The notes under the pieces were generated by a model, which made no database searches, had not been told where the DNA came from, and saw only the letters and a list, made by a program, of their open reading frames with translations. The position numbers were made by a program, and so were the translations under genes. From positions 186,001 through 250,000 of the forward strand of contig NZ_BNBM01000002.1 of assembly GCF_014655715.1 (NCBI RefSeq): DNA of 64,000 bases, in the 5' to 3' direction. The DNA is from Streptomyces lanatus (GTDB taxonomy: Bacteria; Actinomycetota; Actinomycetes; Streptomycetales; Streptomycetaceae). Positions 27,026 to 36,403 of this stretch are shown here, one piece after another. Numbering within the stretch: the first letter of the stretch is position 1; each line of letters begins with the position of its first letter.

Positions 27026-27421
27026 ATGACCATCCTGGTCGGCTACGTCCCCTCCCCCGAGGGGGAGGCGGCGCTGCGCGCGGCGATCGACGAGGCCCGC
27101 CGCCGCGAGGAGAAACTGCTGGTGGTGAACACCACCCGGGGCGATGCACTCGCGGACCCGCGCTTCGCCCAGGAACCCGATCTGAGCCATGTCCGCGAGG
27201 ACCTCGCGGCGCTGGGCATCGACTTCGACATCCGTCAGGTCCTCGGCGCCCGTGATGCCGCCGAGGAGATCATCGATCTAGCGGAGACCAAGGGTGCCTC
27301 CCTGGTGGTGATCGGGCTGCGGCGGCGCAGCGCGGTCGGCAAGCTGATCATGGGCTCGGCGGCGCAGCAGATCCTGCTGAGCGTGGGCTGCCCGGTGCTC
27401 GCCGTGAAGGCGGAGGGCTGA
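27026..27421 (+). CDS. UspA-domain protein
   Basis: A 131-residue single universal stress protein domain. It opens with ILVGYVPSPEGEAALRAAI, and the nucleotide-binding motif GLRRRSAVGKLIMGSAAQQILLSVGCPVLAV matches the G-2x-G-9x-G(S/T) ATP-binding pattern. It sits 18 bp after tctA and 2 bp before the DUF475 gene, so it is part of the transporter operon. UspA-like proteins often tune transporter activity, which is an inference here. Confidence 0.88.
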   Translation: MTILVGYVPSPEGEAALRAAIDEARRREEKLLVVNTTRGDALADPRFAQEPDLSHVREDLAALGIDFDIRQVLGARDAAEEIIDLAETKGASLVVIGLRRRSAVGKLIMGSAAQQILLSVGCPVLAVKAEG

Positions 27422-27423
27422 CG

Positions 27424-28512
27424 GTGCTGCTGCGAACCTTCGGCTGGTCGTTCGCCGTGACGGTGCTCGGCCTCGCCTTCGCCGCGTGGCAGTGGGGCTG
27501 GGAGGCCTTCGGGATCGTGCTGATCCTCTCGGTCCTGGAGATCTCGCTGTCGTTCGACAACGCGGTGGTCAACGCCGGGGTCCTGAAGAAGATGAACGCC
27601 TTCTGGCAGCGGATCTTCCTCACCGTCGGCATCCTGATCGCCGTCTTCGGCATGCGGCTGGTGTTCCCGGTCGTGATCGTCGCCATCAGCGCCAAGGTGG
27701 GGCCGATCGAGGCGGTCCAGCTGGCCCTGGACGACCCCGACCGCTATCAGGACCTGGTCACCGACGCCCATCCGGCGATCGCGGCCTTCGGCGGCATGTT
27801 CCTGCTGATGATCTTCCTGGACTTCATCATGGAGGACCGCGAGATCAAGTGGCTGGCCTGGCTGGAGCGCCCGCTCGCGAAGCTCGGGAAGATCGACATG
27901 CTGGCGGTCTGCCTGGCCCTGATCGCCCTGCTGGCGGCCGCGCTGACGTTCGCCGCGCACGCCCATGTCAGCACGGGCCACGCGGACAAGACGACCACCG
28001 TGCTGCTGGCGGGGGTGGCGGGGCTGATCACGTATCTCGTGGTCGGCGGCCTCTCCGCCCACTTCGAGAACCGGCTCGAAGAGGAGGAGGAACACGAGCA
28101 CGAGGAGGAGGAGAAGGCCAGGGCCGAGGGCAGACCGGTCTCGGCGGTCGCGCTCGCCGGAAAGGCCGCGTTCTTCATGTTCCTGTACCTGGAGGTCCTG
28201 GACGCGTCCTTCTCCTTCGACGGGGTGATCGGCGCCTTCGCCATCACCAACCACATCTTCTGGATGGCGCTGGGTCTCGGGATCGGCGCGATGTACGTCC
28301 GGTCGCTGACCGTGTACCTGGTCCGCCAGGGCACCCTCGACGACTACGTGTACCTGGAGCACGGCGCCCACTACGCGATCGGCGCCCTCGCCGCGATCCT
28401 GCTGATCACCATCCAGCACCAGATCAGCGAGATCATCACGGGCCTGATCGGTGTGGTCCTGATCGCGGCTTCGTTCCTGGCCTCGGTGCGGCGTAATAGG
28501 GCGCTGGCGTGA
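27424..28512 (+). CDS. DUF475/TerC-like integral membrane protein
   Basis: A 362-residue membrane protein. Paired motifs LEISLSFDNAVVNAGVL near the start and YLEVLDASFSFDGVIGAFA later are the acidic, membrane-embedded signatures of the TerC/DUF475 superfamily, implicated in metal-ion handling or tellurite-type resistance. A highly acidic loop (about residues 219-232, EEEEEHEHEEEE) lies between the two halves and could bind cations. The GTG start is two bases after the uspA stop, which ties it to the tct operon. Confidence 0.85.
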   Translation: MLLRTFGWSFAVTVLGLAFAAWQWGWEAFGIVLILSVLEISLSFDNAVVNAGVLKKMNAFWQRIFLTVGILIAVFGMRLVFPVVIVAISAKVGPIEAVQLALDDPDRYQDLVTDAHPAIAAFGGMFLLMIFLDFIMEDREIKWLAWLERPLAKLGKIDMLAVCLALIALLAAALTFAAHAHVSTGHADKTTTVLLAGVAGLITYLVVGGLSAHFENRLEEEEEHEHEEEEKARAEGRPVSAVALAGKAAFFMFLYLEVLDASFSFDGVIGAFAITNHIFWMALGLGIGAMYVRSLTVYLVRQGTLDDYVYLEHGAHYAIGALAAILLITIQHQISEIITGLIGVVLIAASFLASVRRNRALA

Positions 28513-28639
28513 CGTGAAACATACGTGGCGTGCGACATAGGCGTTTTCGTCCGGTTATGGCTAGCTGGATGTGCTTGCCTCGCGCTCAGCGTCGCGTGAT
28601 CCACGCGCCGTCCCCGTCTATCGCCCGTCCGGGAGACCC

Positions 28640-30373
28640 ATGCGCCTCCGCGTCCCCGCCGTCACGGCCCGCCGCGTCAACGTCCGCTCGCTTCCGCCTC
28701 TCGCCCTGGCCGGCGGCGCCCTCACCCTGGGCGTCGGCGGCCTGTATCTCGCCGGGCTGCTGCTCGCGGGCGGCGACATAGAGGACGGTACGACGGTGCG
28801 CGGCGTGGACATCGGCGGCCTGACCCGTGCGGAGGCCGTGCGGAAGCTGGAGGACCGGCTGGGTCCGGCCGCGGACCGCGATCTACGCGTGACCGTCGGT
28901 GACCGCAAGGGTCCCGTCGATCCCCGGCAGGTCGGCATCACCTTCGACTACGAGAAGACGGTGGACCGCGCCTCGCGCACCGAGGACGCCGACCCCTTCA
29001 GCGTGATCGGCGGCCTCTTCAGCTCGGGCGGCCGGGTCGAGCCGGTCGTCCACGTCGACGAGGACCAGGCCCGCAAAGGGCTGACGAAGCTGGCGAAGGC
29101 GGCCGACCAGAAGGTCCGCGAGGGCGCCGTCACCTTCGAGAACGGCCAGGTCCGCACCACCGCCCCGCACGGCGGCTACGCCCTGGACACGGCCGCCGCC
29201 GTCGAGCCCCTGCGCGCCGCCTTCCTCAAGGGCGACGCCCACTCCGTCACCGCGCTGCCCACCCGCGCGACCGAGCCGAAGGTCACCGAGCGGGAGGTGC
29301 AGCGGGCGGTGCGCACGTTCGCCGAGCCCGCGATGTCGGCGCCGGTCACCCTCACCGCGGCCGACCGGCGCTTCACGATCGAGCAGGCGGTCCTGAGCGA
29401 GTACCTGACGATGCGCCCCGACAGCGCCGGCCGGCTCACCCCGAGACTGAACGCCGAGGGCCTGCGCCATGACCCCGACGTGGCGTACCCGCTGTCCAGG
29501 CTGCCCGCCAGGGCCCGTAACGCCGAGCTGCGGCTGGTCGGCAACCGGGTCGGGGTGGCCGAGGACGGCCGGGCCGGCCATGTCGTGACCGACAAGGCGC
29601 TGGGCAAGGCCGTAATGCCGCTGCTCACCAAGCGGGGCGCCGCCCGCAGCGGTGAGATCGCCACCCTCGTCGCCGAGCCGCAGGTGACCCGCGAGAACGT
29701 CGACCGGCTGGGGCTGCGCGAGCAGATGTCATCCTTCACGGTCAACTTCGAACCGGCGCCGTACCGCTCGAAGAACATCGGCCGTGCCGTGGAGCTGATC
29801 AACGGCTCCGTCGTCATGCCGGACAAGATCTGGAGCTTCAACCGCACGGTCGGCGAGCGGACCGAGTCCAACGGCTTCGTCGAGGGCGTGATGATCCTCA
29901 ACGACGAGTTCACGAAGGCTCCGGGCGGCGGTGTCTCCGCCGTGGCCACGACCACCTTCAACGCGATGTTCTTCGCCGGCGTCAAGCCCGTGGAGTACGG
30001 CGCCCATTCCTTCTACATCGAGCGCTACCCGGAGGGCCGTGAGGCGACGGTCGCCTGGGGCAGCCTGGACCTCCAGTTCAAGAACGACTCCGGTCACGCG
30101 ATCTACATCAAGGCCGAGTCCACCGACTCATCGGTCACGGTCACCTTCCTCGGCACCCGCAAGTACGACGAGATCGGCTCGATCAAGGGCGACCGCACCA
30201 ATGTGAAGCAGCCGCAGCGGAAGGTGAACACCGACAAGCGGTGCGTCCCGCAGACCCCGCTGGTGGGCTTCGACGTCATCGTGCAGCGGGTGTTCGTCCA
30301 GCAGGGCGAAGTGGTGAAACGGGAGCCGTTCCGGACCCACTACAAGCCTCGGGACGAGGTGGCGTGCGAGTGA
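28640..30373 (+). CDS. VanW-family protein with peptidoglycan-binding-like repeats
   Basis: A 577-residue protein with a short basic N-terminus and one membrane helix (about 19-43), then an extracytoplasmic part. Two PG_binding_4-like segments occupy roughly 55-330. A VanW domain follows at about 366-497, with PGGGVSAVATTTFNAMFFAG and HSFYIERYPEG. VanW accessory proteins occur in some glycopeptide-resistance clusters, but most, as here, are chromosomal envelope proteins of unknown role. ATG 28640 is chosen for its GGGAG ribosome site; the longer ORF start at 28571 has none. It is a stand-alone gene. Confidence 0.88.
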   Translation: MRLRVPAVTARRVNVRSLPPLALAGGALTLGVGGLYLAGLLLAGGDIEDGTTVRGVDIGGLTRAEAVRKLEDRLGPAADRDLRVTVGDRKGPVDPRQVGITFDYEKTVDRASRTEDADPFSVIGGLFSSGGRVEPVVHVDEDQARKGLTKLAKAADQKVREGAVTFENGQVRTTAPHGGYALDTAAAVEPLRAAFLKGDAHSVTALPTRATEPKVTEREVQRAVRTFAEPAMSAPVTLTAADRRFTIEQAVLSEYLTMRPDSAGRLTPRLNAEGLRHDPDVAYPLSRLPARARNAELRLVGNRVGVAEDGRAGHVVTDKALGKAVMPLLTKRGAARSGEIATLVAEPQVTRENVDRLGLREQMSSFTVNFEPAPYRSKNIGRAVELINGSVVMPDKIWSFNRTVGERTESNGFVEGVMILNDEFTKAPGGGVSAVATTTFNAMFFAGVKPVEYGAHSFYIERYPEGREATVAWGSLDLQFKNDSGHAIYIKAESTDSSVTVTFLGTRKYDEIGSIKGDRTNVKQPQRKVNTDKRCVPQTPLVGFDVIVQRVFVQQGEVVKREPFRTHYKPRDEVACE

Positions 30374-30521
30374 CCCTCTAACACACCTGAAGCGGTCAGA
30401 CCGCACGAAGGAATAAATCTCCCCGAAAATCGCACGTTCCGGGCGCGAAGTCCCCCCGCCTTCCGTACAGTCGAACGCCGAAGGCAACCACTGTTCGGGG
30501 GAGACACGTGGGAGGCACTGC

Positions 30522-32528
30522 GTGATCGGTTGCATCGACTTCGGCGCTTCGCAGACCAAGGTGACCTATCGTCAACTCACCGCAGCGGCAGGTGAGTTGG
30601 TGATGTTCGGGAGGTACTCTCAGTTTCCGACCGCCGTCTTCCTGCGGCCCGATGGCACCTTGCTGGTCGGGCACGACGCGGACGCGTACCAAGGCCGTAA
30701 TCCGTCCCGCTACTTCAGGTGGCTGAAGCAGCACGTCCACCGGGCGGACGGCGTCGCACCCGCCAAGCGGACCATCCGCCAGGGCCCGGACGTCTCGCTG
30801 TCCCTCCTGGACGGCGTGGCCACGGTCCTCTCGCACGCGTACACGGCGCTGGTCGAGGCGATCGGTGCGCATCCCGCCGCCCTCGTCCTCACCCATCCCG
30901 CCGAATGGCAGAGCGACGACCGGGATCTGCTGCGCCGGGCCGGACAGAAGGCCGGCATCGCGTGCCGTGTCGAGCTGGCCGCCGAGCCGGTCGCCGCGGC
31001 GACACATCATCTGCGCCGCGGCGCACTGCCCGCCGGCGCGGGGGACGCCGCGCTCGCGGTCTTCGATCTGGGGGCCTCGACCTTCGACGCCGCCGTCCTG
31101 GACAGGGTCGACAAGACCGTTCCGGCGCCCCGGTTCTGCCGTGGGCTGCTCGTCGGCGGGGACGACTTCGACGCCGCCGTACTGGATCTGGTCGCCACGC
31201 TGCTGCCAGAGCGGGCAGGAGAGGACTTCGAGCGTCTGCGGACGGAGGCGGCCTACGAGATGTGGTCGGCGGCCCGGAGCGCGAAGGAGCGGCTGTCCAC
31301 GGAGGACGAGATCGTCTTCGCCCACCAGGATCTGCCCGACGTCGTGCTGTACCGAAGCGATTTCGAGGACGCGATCGAGCCACTCGTGGAGTCCTGCGTG
31401 TCCCTGCTCCGGCAGGGCATCGACGCCCTGCCCCGTACGACGAAGGTCGGCGCCGTCGCCCTGTCCGGCGGATCCAGCCGGATCCCGCTCGTCCAGGCGC
31501 TGGTCGGGGACCTCGCGCAGGACATCGGCGCGGAATTGGCGACCGGGGACGGCACGGAGGAGACCGACTGGGAGCACAGCGTCGCGCTCGGCGCCGTCCA
31601 TCTGCCGGCTTCGGTACGGGGACAGCTGCGGCGCACCGGACAGCTGCCGACCGAGCGGCGGGTGGAGGTCGCCGGCCACGGCAATCTCGCCTCCGTGACC
31701 ACGAATTCGACACTCCGGCTCACCGACCGCACCGGGACGGATCGCGGCTCGGCCACACCGGGCAGATTCCTCACGACCAAGGTCGTGCTGGCCACAGACC
31801 CCGGCGCGGGGCGGATCCTCACCGGCACGGACACCGGCCTGGTGCAGGAATGGTCCGTGAACGGCTCCGGAGCCCTCGCTCCGCTCGGGTATCTCGGTGC
31901 GGACTTCCGTTGGATGGCCACGTTCACCGGCTGGAGCGTGACCTCGGTGGCCATCCGGGGTGACCGGGCGGCCTGCGCAAGAGAGGAGCAGCCGGGGGCG
32001 GTGTTCCGGCGCAACAGTCGCCGCTGGCGGCAGACCGCCGTCCTGCGCCGTCACTCGGGGACCTCGGCCCTGGCCTTCCTCGACTCCCCCGAGGCCGTGC
32101 TTCAGTTCACCTCGTCCCACATGCACGTGCACTGCCTCGCCGACGGCGGCCAGGAGACGAGTGTCCCCTTCGCTCTGGCGGAAGCGACGGAGGCAGCCGT
32201 CTTGCCGAAACCCGCGATGGTGTTCCTCTCCCGGCCCGACGGGTTGGAGGCCCTGCGGGTCAGGACCCGTACCGTCACGTCACTTTGGCGGCTTCCCTTC
32301 GAGGGCGGTGCGATCGAGTGCGCGCTGCTGCGGCGCCGTCCGGTGCTGCTGGCCTTCAGCAAGCCCCACAAGGCCATCACGGTCCTGGACGGACTGACCG
32401 GCTCCGAGCTGTGCCAGGTGCCCATGAAGAAGGGCGCGGTGCATCAGATCTGCGCGACGGGCAACGCCGGGGAGTTCGTCGTACGGCAGGGCAGACAACT
32501 GTCCGCGCTTGTTCTGGAACAGGCCTGA
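30522..32528 (+). CDS. Divergent Hsp70-family protein with a non-canonical C-terminal half
   Basis: A 668-residue protein. About residues 1-370 are an Hsp70/actin-type ATPase: GCIDFGASQTKVTY (phosphate 1), ALAVFDLGASTFDAAVL (phosphate 2) and VGAVALSGGSSRIPLVQAL (adenosine). The usual substrate-binding domain and EEVD-like tail are absent. Instead, about 290 residues of short beta-strand-like units with recurrent Trp, Gly and Asp (ILTGTDTGLVQEWSV, MATFTGWSVTSVAIRGD) look like a WD40-type propeller. GTG 30522 follows GGGAGG at six bases. It is the first gene of a four-gene operon with two dynamin-like GTPases and a GrpE-like factor, so it is probably the system's dedicated ATPase/sensor. Confidence 0.85.
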   Translation: MIGCIDFGASQTKVTYRQLTAAAGELVMFGRYSQFPTAVFLRPDGTLLVGHDADAYQGRNPSRYFRWLKQHVHRADGVAPAKRTIRQGPDVSLSLLDGVATVLSHAYTALVEAIGAHPAALVLTHPAEWQSDDRDLLRRAGQKAGIACRVELAAEPVAAATHHLRRGALPAGAGDAALAVFDLGASTFDAAVLDRVDKTVPAPRFCRGLLVGGDDFDAAVLDLVATLLPERAGEDFERLRTEAAYEMWSAARSAKERLSTEDEIVFAHQDLPDVVLYRSDFEDAIEPLVESCVSLLRQGIDALPRTTKVGAVALSGGSSRIPLVQALVGDLAQDIGAELATGDGTEETDWEHSVALGAVHLPASVRGQLRRTGQLPTERRVEVAGHGNLASVTTNSTLRLTDRTGTDRGSATPGRFLTTKVVLATDPGAGRILTGTDTGLVQEWSVNGSGALAPLGYLGADFRWMATFTGWSVTSVAIRGDRAACAREEQPGAVFRRNSRRWRQTAVLRRHSGTSALAFLDSPEAVLQFTSSHMHVHCLADGGQETSVPFALAEATEAAVLPKPAMVFLSRPDGLEALRVRTRTVTSLWRLPFEGGAIECALLRRRPVLLAFSKPHKAITVLDGLTGSELCQVPMKKGAVHQICATGNAGEFVVRQGRQLSALVLEQA

Positions 32529-32536
32529 GGCACGCC

Positions 32537-33940
32537 ATGGACACCGTGAGCGGTGGGCGGCCGGCCCCGCCGCGGACGCCGGGCCCGGCCGCCGGCTGTC
32601 TGGCCGTGCTGTGCGAACTCCTCCGCTCCCGCAACGAGTTCGCCGGTCCCGCCTGTGCCGTACTGGACGACATGGCGGCCCATTGCAGGGAGCCGTTGCG
32701 GGTGGCGGTGACGGGAGATGTCTCCTGCGGCAAGTCCACGCTGGTCAACGCGCTGCTCGGCGGGCGGCACGCGGCCGTGCGGTGGGAGGAGACGACCGCC
32801 GAGGTCACCTGGTACCGCCATCCGTCGCTGCCCCCGGGACTGCCTCCCGGACCGGAGCACCGGATGGCCGTGGTGCCGTTCCCCCTGGCCGACCGGATCG
32901 TGCTGGCCGACACACCCGGGGTCAACACCGCCTCCGGGCGCGGGCGGGTGACCGAGGACATGCTGTCCGCCGCGTCGGACGCGGCGGCGTCGGCCACGGT
33001 GCTGCTCTATCTGAGCGGCGCCGAGCTGATGGGCGGATCGCGCGAACGGCTCAGGCGGTTCGTGGAACTCACCCGCGGCGAGTACGGCAGCGGCTTCAAC
33101 ATCGTCCTGGTCGCGGCCAAGGCGGACACCTGCACGGCCCCTTGGCCGAGCATCGAGGAGAACCTGATCGCCAAGTCCCGGATCCCCGGCGTCCGCGCGG
33201 TCGCGGTGTCGCAGCAGCTGGCGATGACGGTCAGGGCGGAGCTGCTGCGCCCCGGCCATCTGGCCACGCTGCGGACGCTCGCCGGGAACAGCGAGTTGGC
33301 GGCTGCCGTGCCCGGCGGCTGGCACGCCCTCGAGCTGACCGCCCGGCGCACCGGCGTGGCCATGGACGCGCTGGCCGCGCTCGCCGAGGTGGCCCCACTG
33401 CCCTGCGTCACACCCGCTCTGCCGCTGGTGGCGGACGGCACCATCGGGACGCTCCGCCAACTCTCCGGGTTCTGGGAGGAGTTGTCCGGCCTGCGAGCCG
33501 TGGAGGCGGCGCTGGAATCGCTGGCGGAGGACAGCGAAGTACTCACCGTCAACGCCGTCACGGGGCGGCTGCACCGGCTGGCCGCACGGCTCGGCGCCGC
33601 GCGCGCGGACCGGATCCAGCGAGGACTCGCTCAGCTGCGCCGCTGCCCTCACTTCGTCGCCTTGGACCGCCGCGGGGCGGCCCTGCACCTACGCGGCCCG
33701 GCCCTGCGCTCCGTTCCGGACGGCGACCGGGCCGCGACGGCCGCCCTGCTGCGCGGCGAGAGCGACGGCCCGCTCCCCCCGTCGGCCCTCGCCCACTGGC
33801 AGCGACTCGCCTTCCAGCCAGGCCGGTCGACCGAGGTCGGCCGGGTCGCCCGGCTGGTGATCGAAGCGGCCTCCGCACCGCCACCCGTTCAAGCGCACTG
33901 TTCGTGCGCCGAGACCCTGCGTAAGGAGCCGAGGGGATGA
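32537..33940 (+). CDS. Dynamin-like GTPase 1
   Basis: A 467-residue GTPase. G1 is GDVSCGKST at residues 60-68, the G2 threonines are at 86-87 (EETTAEV), G3 is DTPG at 125-128 and a G4-like AAKADT lies near 190. The pattern resembles bacterial dynamin-like proteins and the IniA/IniC group. The helical part after the G domain is shorter than in gene 4 of this operon and no clear membrane segment is seen. It starts 8 bp after the Hsp70 stop and overlaps the GrpE-like gene by ATGA. Two unlike dynamins from one operon often work as a heteromeric pair. Confidence 0.8.
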   Translation: MDTVSGGRPAPPRTPGPAAGCLAVLCELLRSRNEFAGPACAVLDDMAAHCREPLRVAVTGDVSCGKSTLVNALLGGRHAAVRWEETTAEVTWYRHPSLPPGLPPGPEHRMAVVPFPLADRIVLADTPGVNTASGRGRVTEDMLSAASDAAASATVLLYLSGAELMGGSRERLRRFVELTRGEYGSGFNIVLVAAKADTCTAPWPSIEENLIAKSRIPGVRAVAVSQQLAMTVRAELLRPGHLATLRTLAGNSELAAAVPGGWHALELTARRTGVAMDALAALAEVAPLPCVTPALPLVADGTIGTLRQLSGFWEELSGLRAVEAALESLAEDSEVLTVNAVTGRLHRLAARLGAARADRIQRGLAQLRRCPHFVALDRRGAALHLRGPALRSVPDGDRAATAALLRGESDGPLPPSALAHWQRLAFQPGRSTEVGRVARLVIEAASAPPPVQAHCSCAETLRKEPRG

Positions 33941-34422
33941 AAGGTCTACTGGCCTGGCTGTGGAAGCGGTTCAGCGTACGAGCGTCTGAGGCGCAGGAGC
34001 CGATCGCGACCCCACCGCCGGTCCCCCGGCCTCCGGGCAGCGGTGCGGGGCAGGACAACGGGCAGCCACGACCGCCCACCAAGGGGACGCCACCGCCACC
34101 ACCCGCGCCCAGGTCCCCATCGGTTGACCTGCGGGTCGTCGAGGCCGTCCTCGACGTGTCGCTCCGCCTGAGCAGCGCCGAGCTGCGGCGGCTACTGACG
34201 GAGGCAGTCGGACTGCTGCCCGGTGCGCAGGTCATCGCTCCGGCACGCGGCGTGCGCTTCGACCCCGCCCTGCACAAGTGGGCGCGAAGCGTCCCCGCGG
34301 CCACACCGGATGACGTCGAGACCGTCGCCGAGACCATCCACGCGGGCTTCGCCGACCAGCACGGCGCCATACAGCGCCGGGCCTTGGTCACCGTATTCGA
34401 CAGGACGGAAGACGAGACATGA
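33937..34422 (+). CDS. GrpE-like nucleotide-exchange factor
   Basis: A 161-residue protein. The N-terminal about 62 residues are Pro-rich and disordered-looking. A helix follows (LRVVEAVLDVSLRLSSAELRRLL), then a GrpE-like beta domain: GVRFDPALHKWARSVPAATPDD, AETIHAGFADQHGAIQRRALVTVFD. This matches the GrpE core pattern of F-x-P-x-x-H, then G-Y/F, then R-x-A-x-V-x-V. A GrpE relative right beside an Hsp70 suggests it is the dedicated exchange factor for gene 1. It overlaps both neighbours by four bases. The long coiled coil of canonical GrpE is missing. Confidence 0.7.
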   Translation: MKGLLAWLWKRFSVRASEAQEPIATPPPVPRPPGSGAGQDNGQPRPPTKGTPPPPPAPRSPSVDLRVVEAVLDVSLRLSSAELRRLLTEAVGLLPGAQVIAPARGVRFDPALHKWARSVPAATPDDVETVAETIHAGFADQHGAIQRRALVTVFDRTEDET

Positions 34423-36383
34423 CCAGCTCCGCACACAAGCCGCCCGACGCACCTCCCCGACCCGCAGGCGACATCCGCGGAACCGACGAACGCCTCGCGC
34501 GACTCGCGCAGACCACCGCCACGTTCGGACGCGAGTACGGCGCCGACGCCTCCGCCTGTGACGCACTGGCGCGACTGCGGGGGCGCTGGGAGGCGCGGCT
34601 GCTGCCCGTCGTGGTGGTCGGTGAGGTGTCCGCCGGCAAGTCCTTGCTGATCAACGCCCTTCTCGGCCGCCGCTTACTGCCCACCCACTTCGCCACGTCC
34701 ACGGCTACCTGGACCCATCTGCACCACGGACACGGCTTCGGCGCCCGGGCATGGCTGCGCTCCGCGACCGGCGGAACAGTCGCGGCCGAGATAGCCGAGG
34801 CGGACCTGGGTGCCTATCTGTCGGTCGACGGCGAGCGGCTCGTCGCCGACCGGCACGGCCGGGGCACCGGCGTGGAGTACGTCGACATCACACTGCCCGC
34901 GCCCATCCTCCGCGACGGACTCCAGCTTCTGGACACCCCGGGAGTGGGCGGGCTACGGGCGGCGCACCGCAGGGCGGCCCTTGCCGCACTCGTCGAGGCC
35001 GACGCGGTGATGTTCGTGACCAAGCCCGGCGCGCCGCTGACCCGCAGCGAACGGCTGTTTCTCGCCGAGGCCGTGGAGCGGGTGACCGCCTGCATCGTCG
35101 TCCAGCCCCATCGCGACGAGACCCGGGACGCGGACCGGACGCTGGAGCAGGAGATGGCGACGCTGCGGGACCCGGAGCAGTGGAGCGCCCTGCTGGGCGA
35201 TGCCGAGCAGGGCCGGCGCCTCGCCGAACGGTTCGCGTCCGTCCCGGGCGTGTCGGTGTCCGCCCGCAATGCCCTGGACGCCCTGGACCCGGAGGACGGC
35301 GCCGTCCCTTCCGGAGCCGAGGAGTTGCTGGCCGTCTCCCAGCTGTCCTTGTTGCGCGAACTGCTCGATACCGAGGTCGTCGACCGCGGGAACAGTCTGC
35401 ACCGGGCCAACATCCGCCGGCTGGTGACGATCCTGCTGACCGACCTGCGGAGCAGGGCCGAACAGCGCATCGCGGTCCTCCGAGGGGCCGAGGAGGCCAG
35501 TGCCGTCATCTCCGAGCGGGAGACCAGGATCGCCCGGTGGGTGGCTCACGACGGGGACTACTGGCGCAAGCAGTACGAGGCCGTGTGCCAGAGCATGTCC
35601 AGCGCCATCAAGGCTCGCGCCAGGGACCATGCCGCCGAACTCGACCGGGAATACCGGGCCAGGCTGACCGGGCTCAAGCCGGCGGAGGTGCACGATCAGG
35701 TCCAGCAGCTGCTCGGCGAGCCGGAGCTGGCGTTCACCGAACTGGTGCGATTCGGCGAGGAGCAGTTGAACGCCGCCGTCGCCCGGGTGCGGGCGCTCAT
35801 GGCCGACGAGGGGATCGACGAGACGTTCGCACAGAAAGCGCAGGCGGAGAAGGTGTTCCAACGGCTGCCCGCGCCGAAGGACACCGGCTGGGAGATGGAC
35901 GTGACCGATGTGCCGGCCGCCATGGGCGGCGGTATCACCGCGGTCGGCGTCACCGCCGTGGGAGCCGTCGTCCTTCAGAACGCGGGACTGATCGGAGTCG
36001 GGGCCGCGATACCCGTGTTCTGGCCCTTCGTCATCGGCGCGACGGTCTTCGGCGGCATCAGCACGTACCGCAAGTACCGCGCCCGCACCGCGAACCAAGC
36101 GGCCGACGTACTGGCGTCGGTCTGTTGGCAGGTGCGGGAGACGGCTGCGGCCGAGGCCCTCAAGGTGCTGGCGCGGCGCAGGGACGAACTGGCCGAGGGC
36201 ATCAGGAACGCGCTCGCCGACCTCGAGAAACGGGTCCGCGAGGACCGGCGCTATCTGTCCGAGCGCGCCGGGCTGACCCCCGAGCAGCGTGCCGCCCGGG
36301 TCGCGGAGCACCGGGAAGCCATCGCCCGGGCGGACACCCTGCTCGGCGATCTGGCCGAGCTGACCGGGACATCCACGGTGTGA
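34419..36383 (+). CDS. Dynamin-like GTPase 2 with membrane segment
   Basis: A 654-residue GTPase with G1 GEVSAGKS (68-75), G3 DTPGVGG (172-178) and a long helical stalk. A hydrophobic paired segment at about 500-546 (ITAVGVTAVGAVVLQNAG, then VFWPFVIGATVFGG) probably inserts into membrane. A charged C-terminal coiled coil follows. The layout fits bacterial dynamin-like proteins that bind and remodel membranes. It starts within the GrpE-like stop codon (ATGA) and is the last gene of the operon. The unrelated nucleosidase gene converges on it with a 20-bp gap. Confidence 0.83.
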   Translation: MTSSAHKPPDAPPRPAGDIRGTDERLARLAQTTATFGREYGADASACDALARLRGRWEARLLPVVVVGEVSAGKSLLINALLGRRLLPTHFATSTATWTHLHHGHGFGARAWLRSATGGTVAAEIAEADLGAYLSVDGERLVADRHGRGTGVEYVDITLPAPILRDGLQLLDTPGVGGLRAAHRRAALAALVEADAVMFVTKPGAPLTRSERLFLAEAVERVTACIVVQPHRDETRDADRTLEQEMATLRDPEQWSALLGDAEQGRRLAERFASVPGVSVSARNALDALDPEDGAVPSGAEELLAVSQLSLLRELLDTEVVDRGNSLHRANIRRLVTILLTDLRSRAEQRIAVLRGAEEASAVISERETRIARWVAHDGDYWRKQYEAVCQSMSSAIKARARDHAAELDREYRARLTGLKPAEVHDQVQQLLGEPELAFTELVRFGEEQLNAAVARVRALMADEGIDETFAQKAQAEKVFQRLPAPKDTGWEMDVTDVPAAMGGGITAVGVTAVGAVVLQNAGLIGVGAAIPVFWPFVIGATVFGGISTYRKYRARTANQAADVLASVCWQVRETAAAEALKVLARRRDELAEGIRNALADLEKRVREDRRYLSERAGLTPEQRAARVAEHREAIARADTLLGDLAELTGTSTV

Positions 36384-36403
36384 CGCCGGGCCCCTGGCGC
36401 GGG

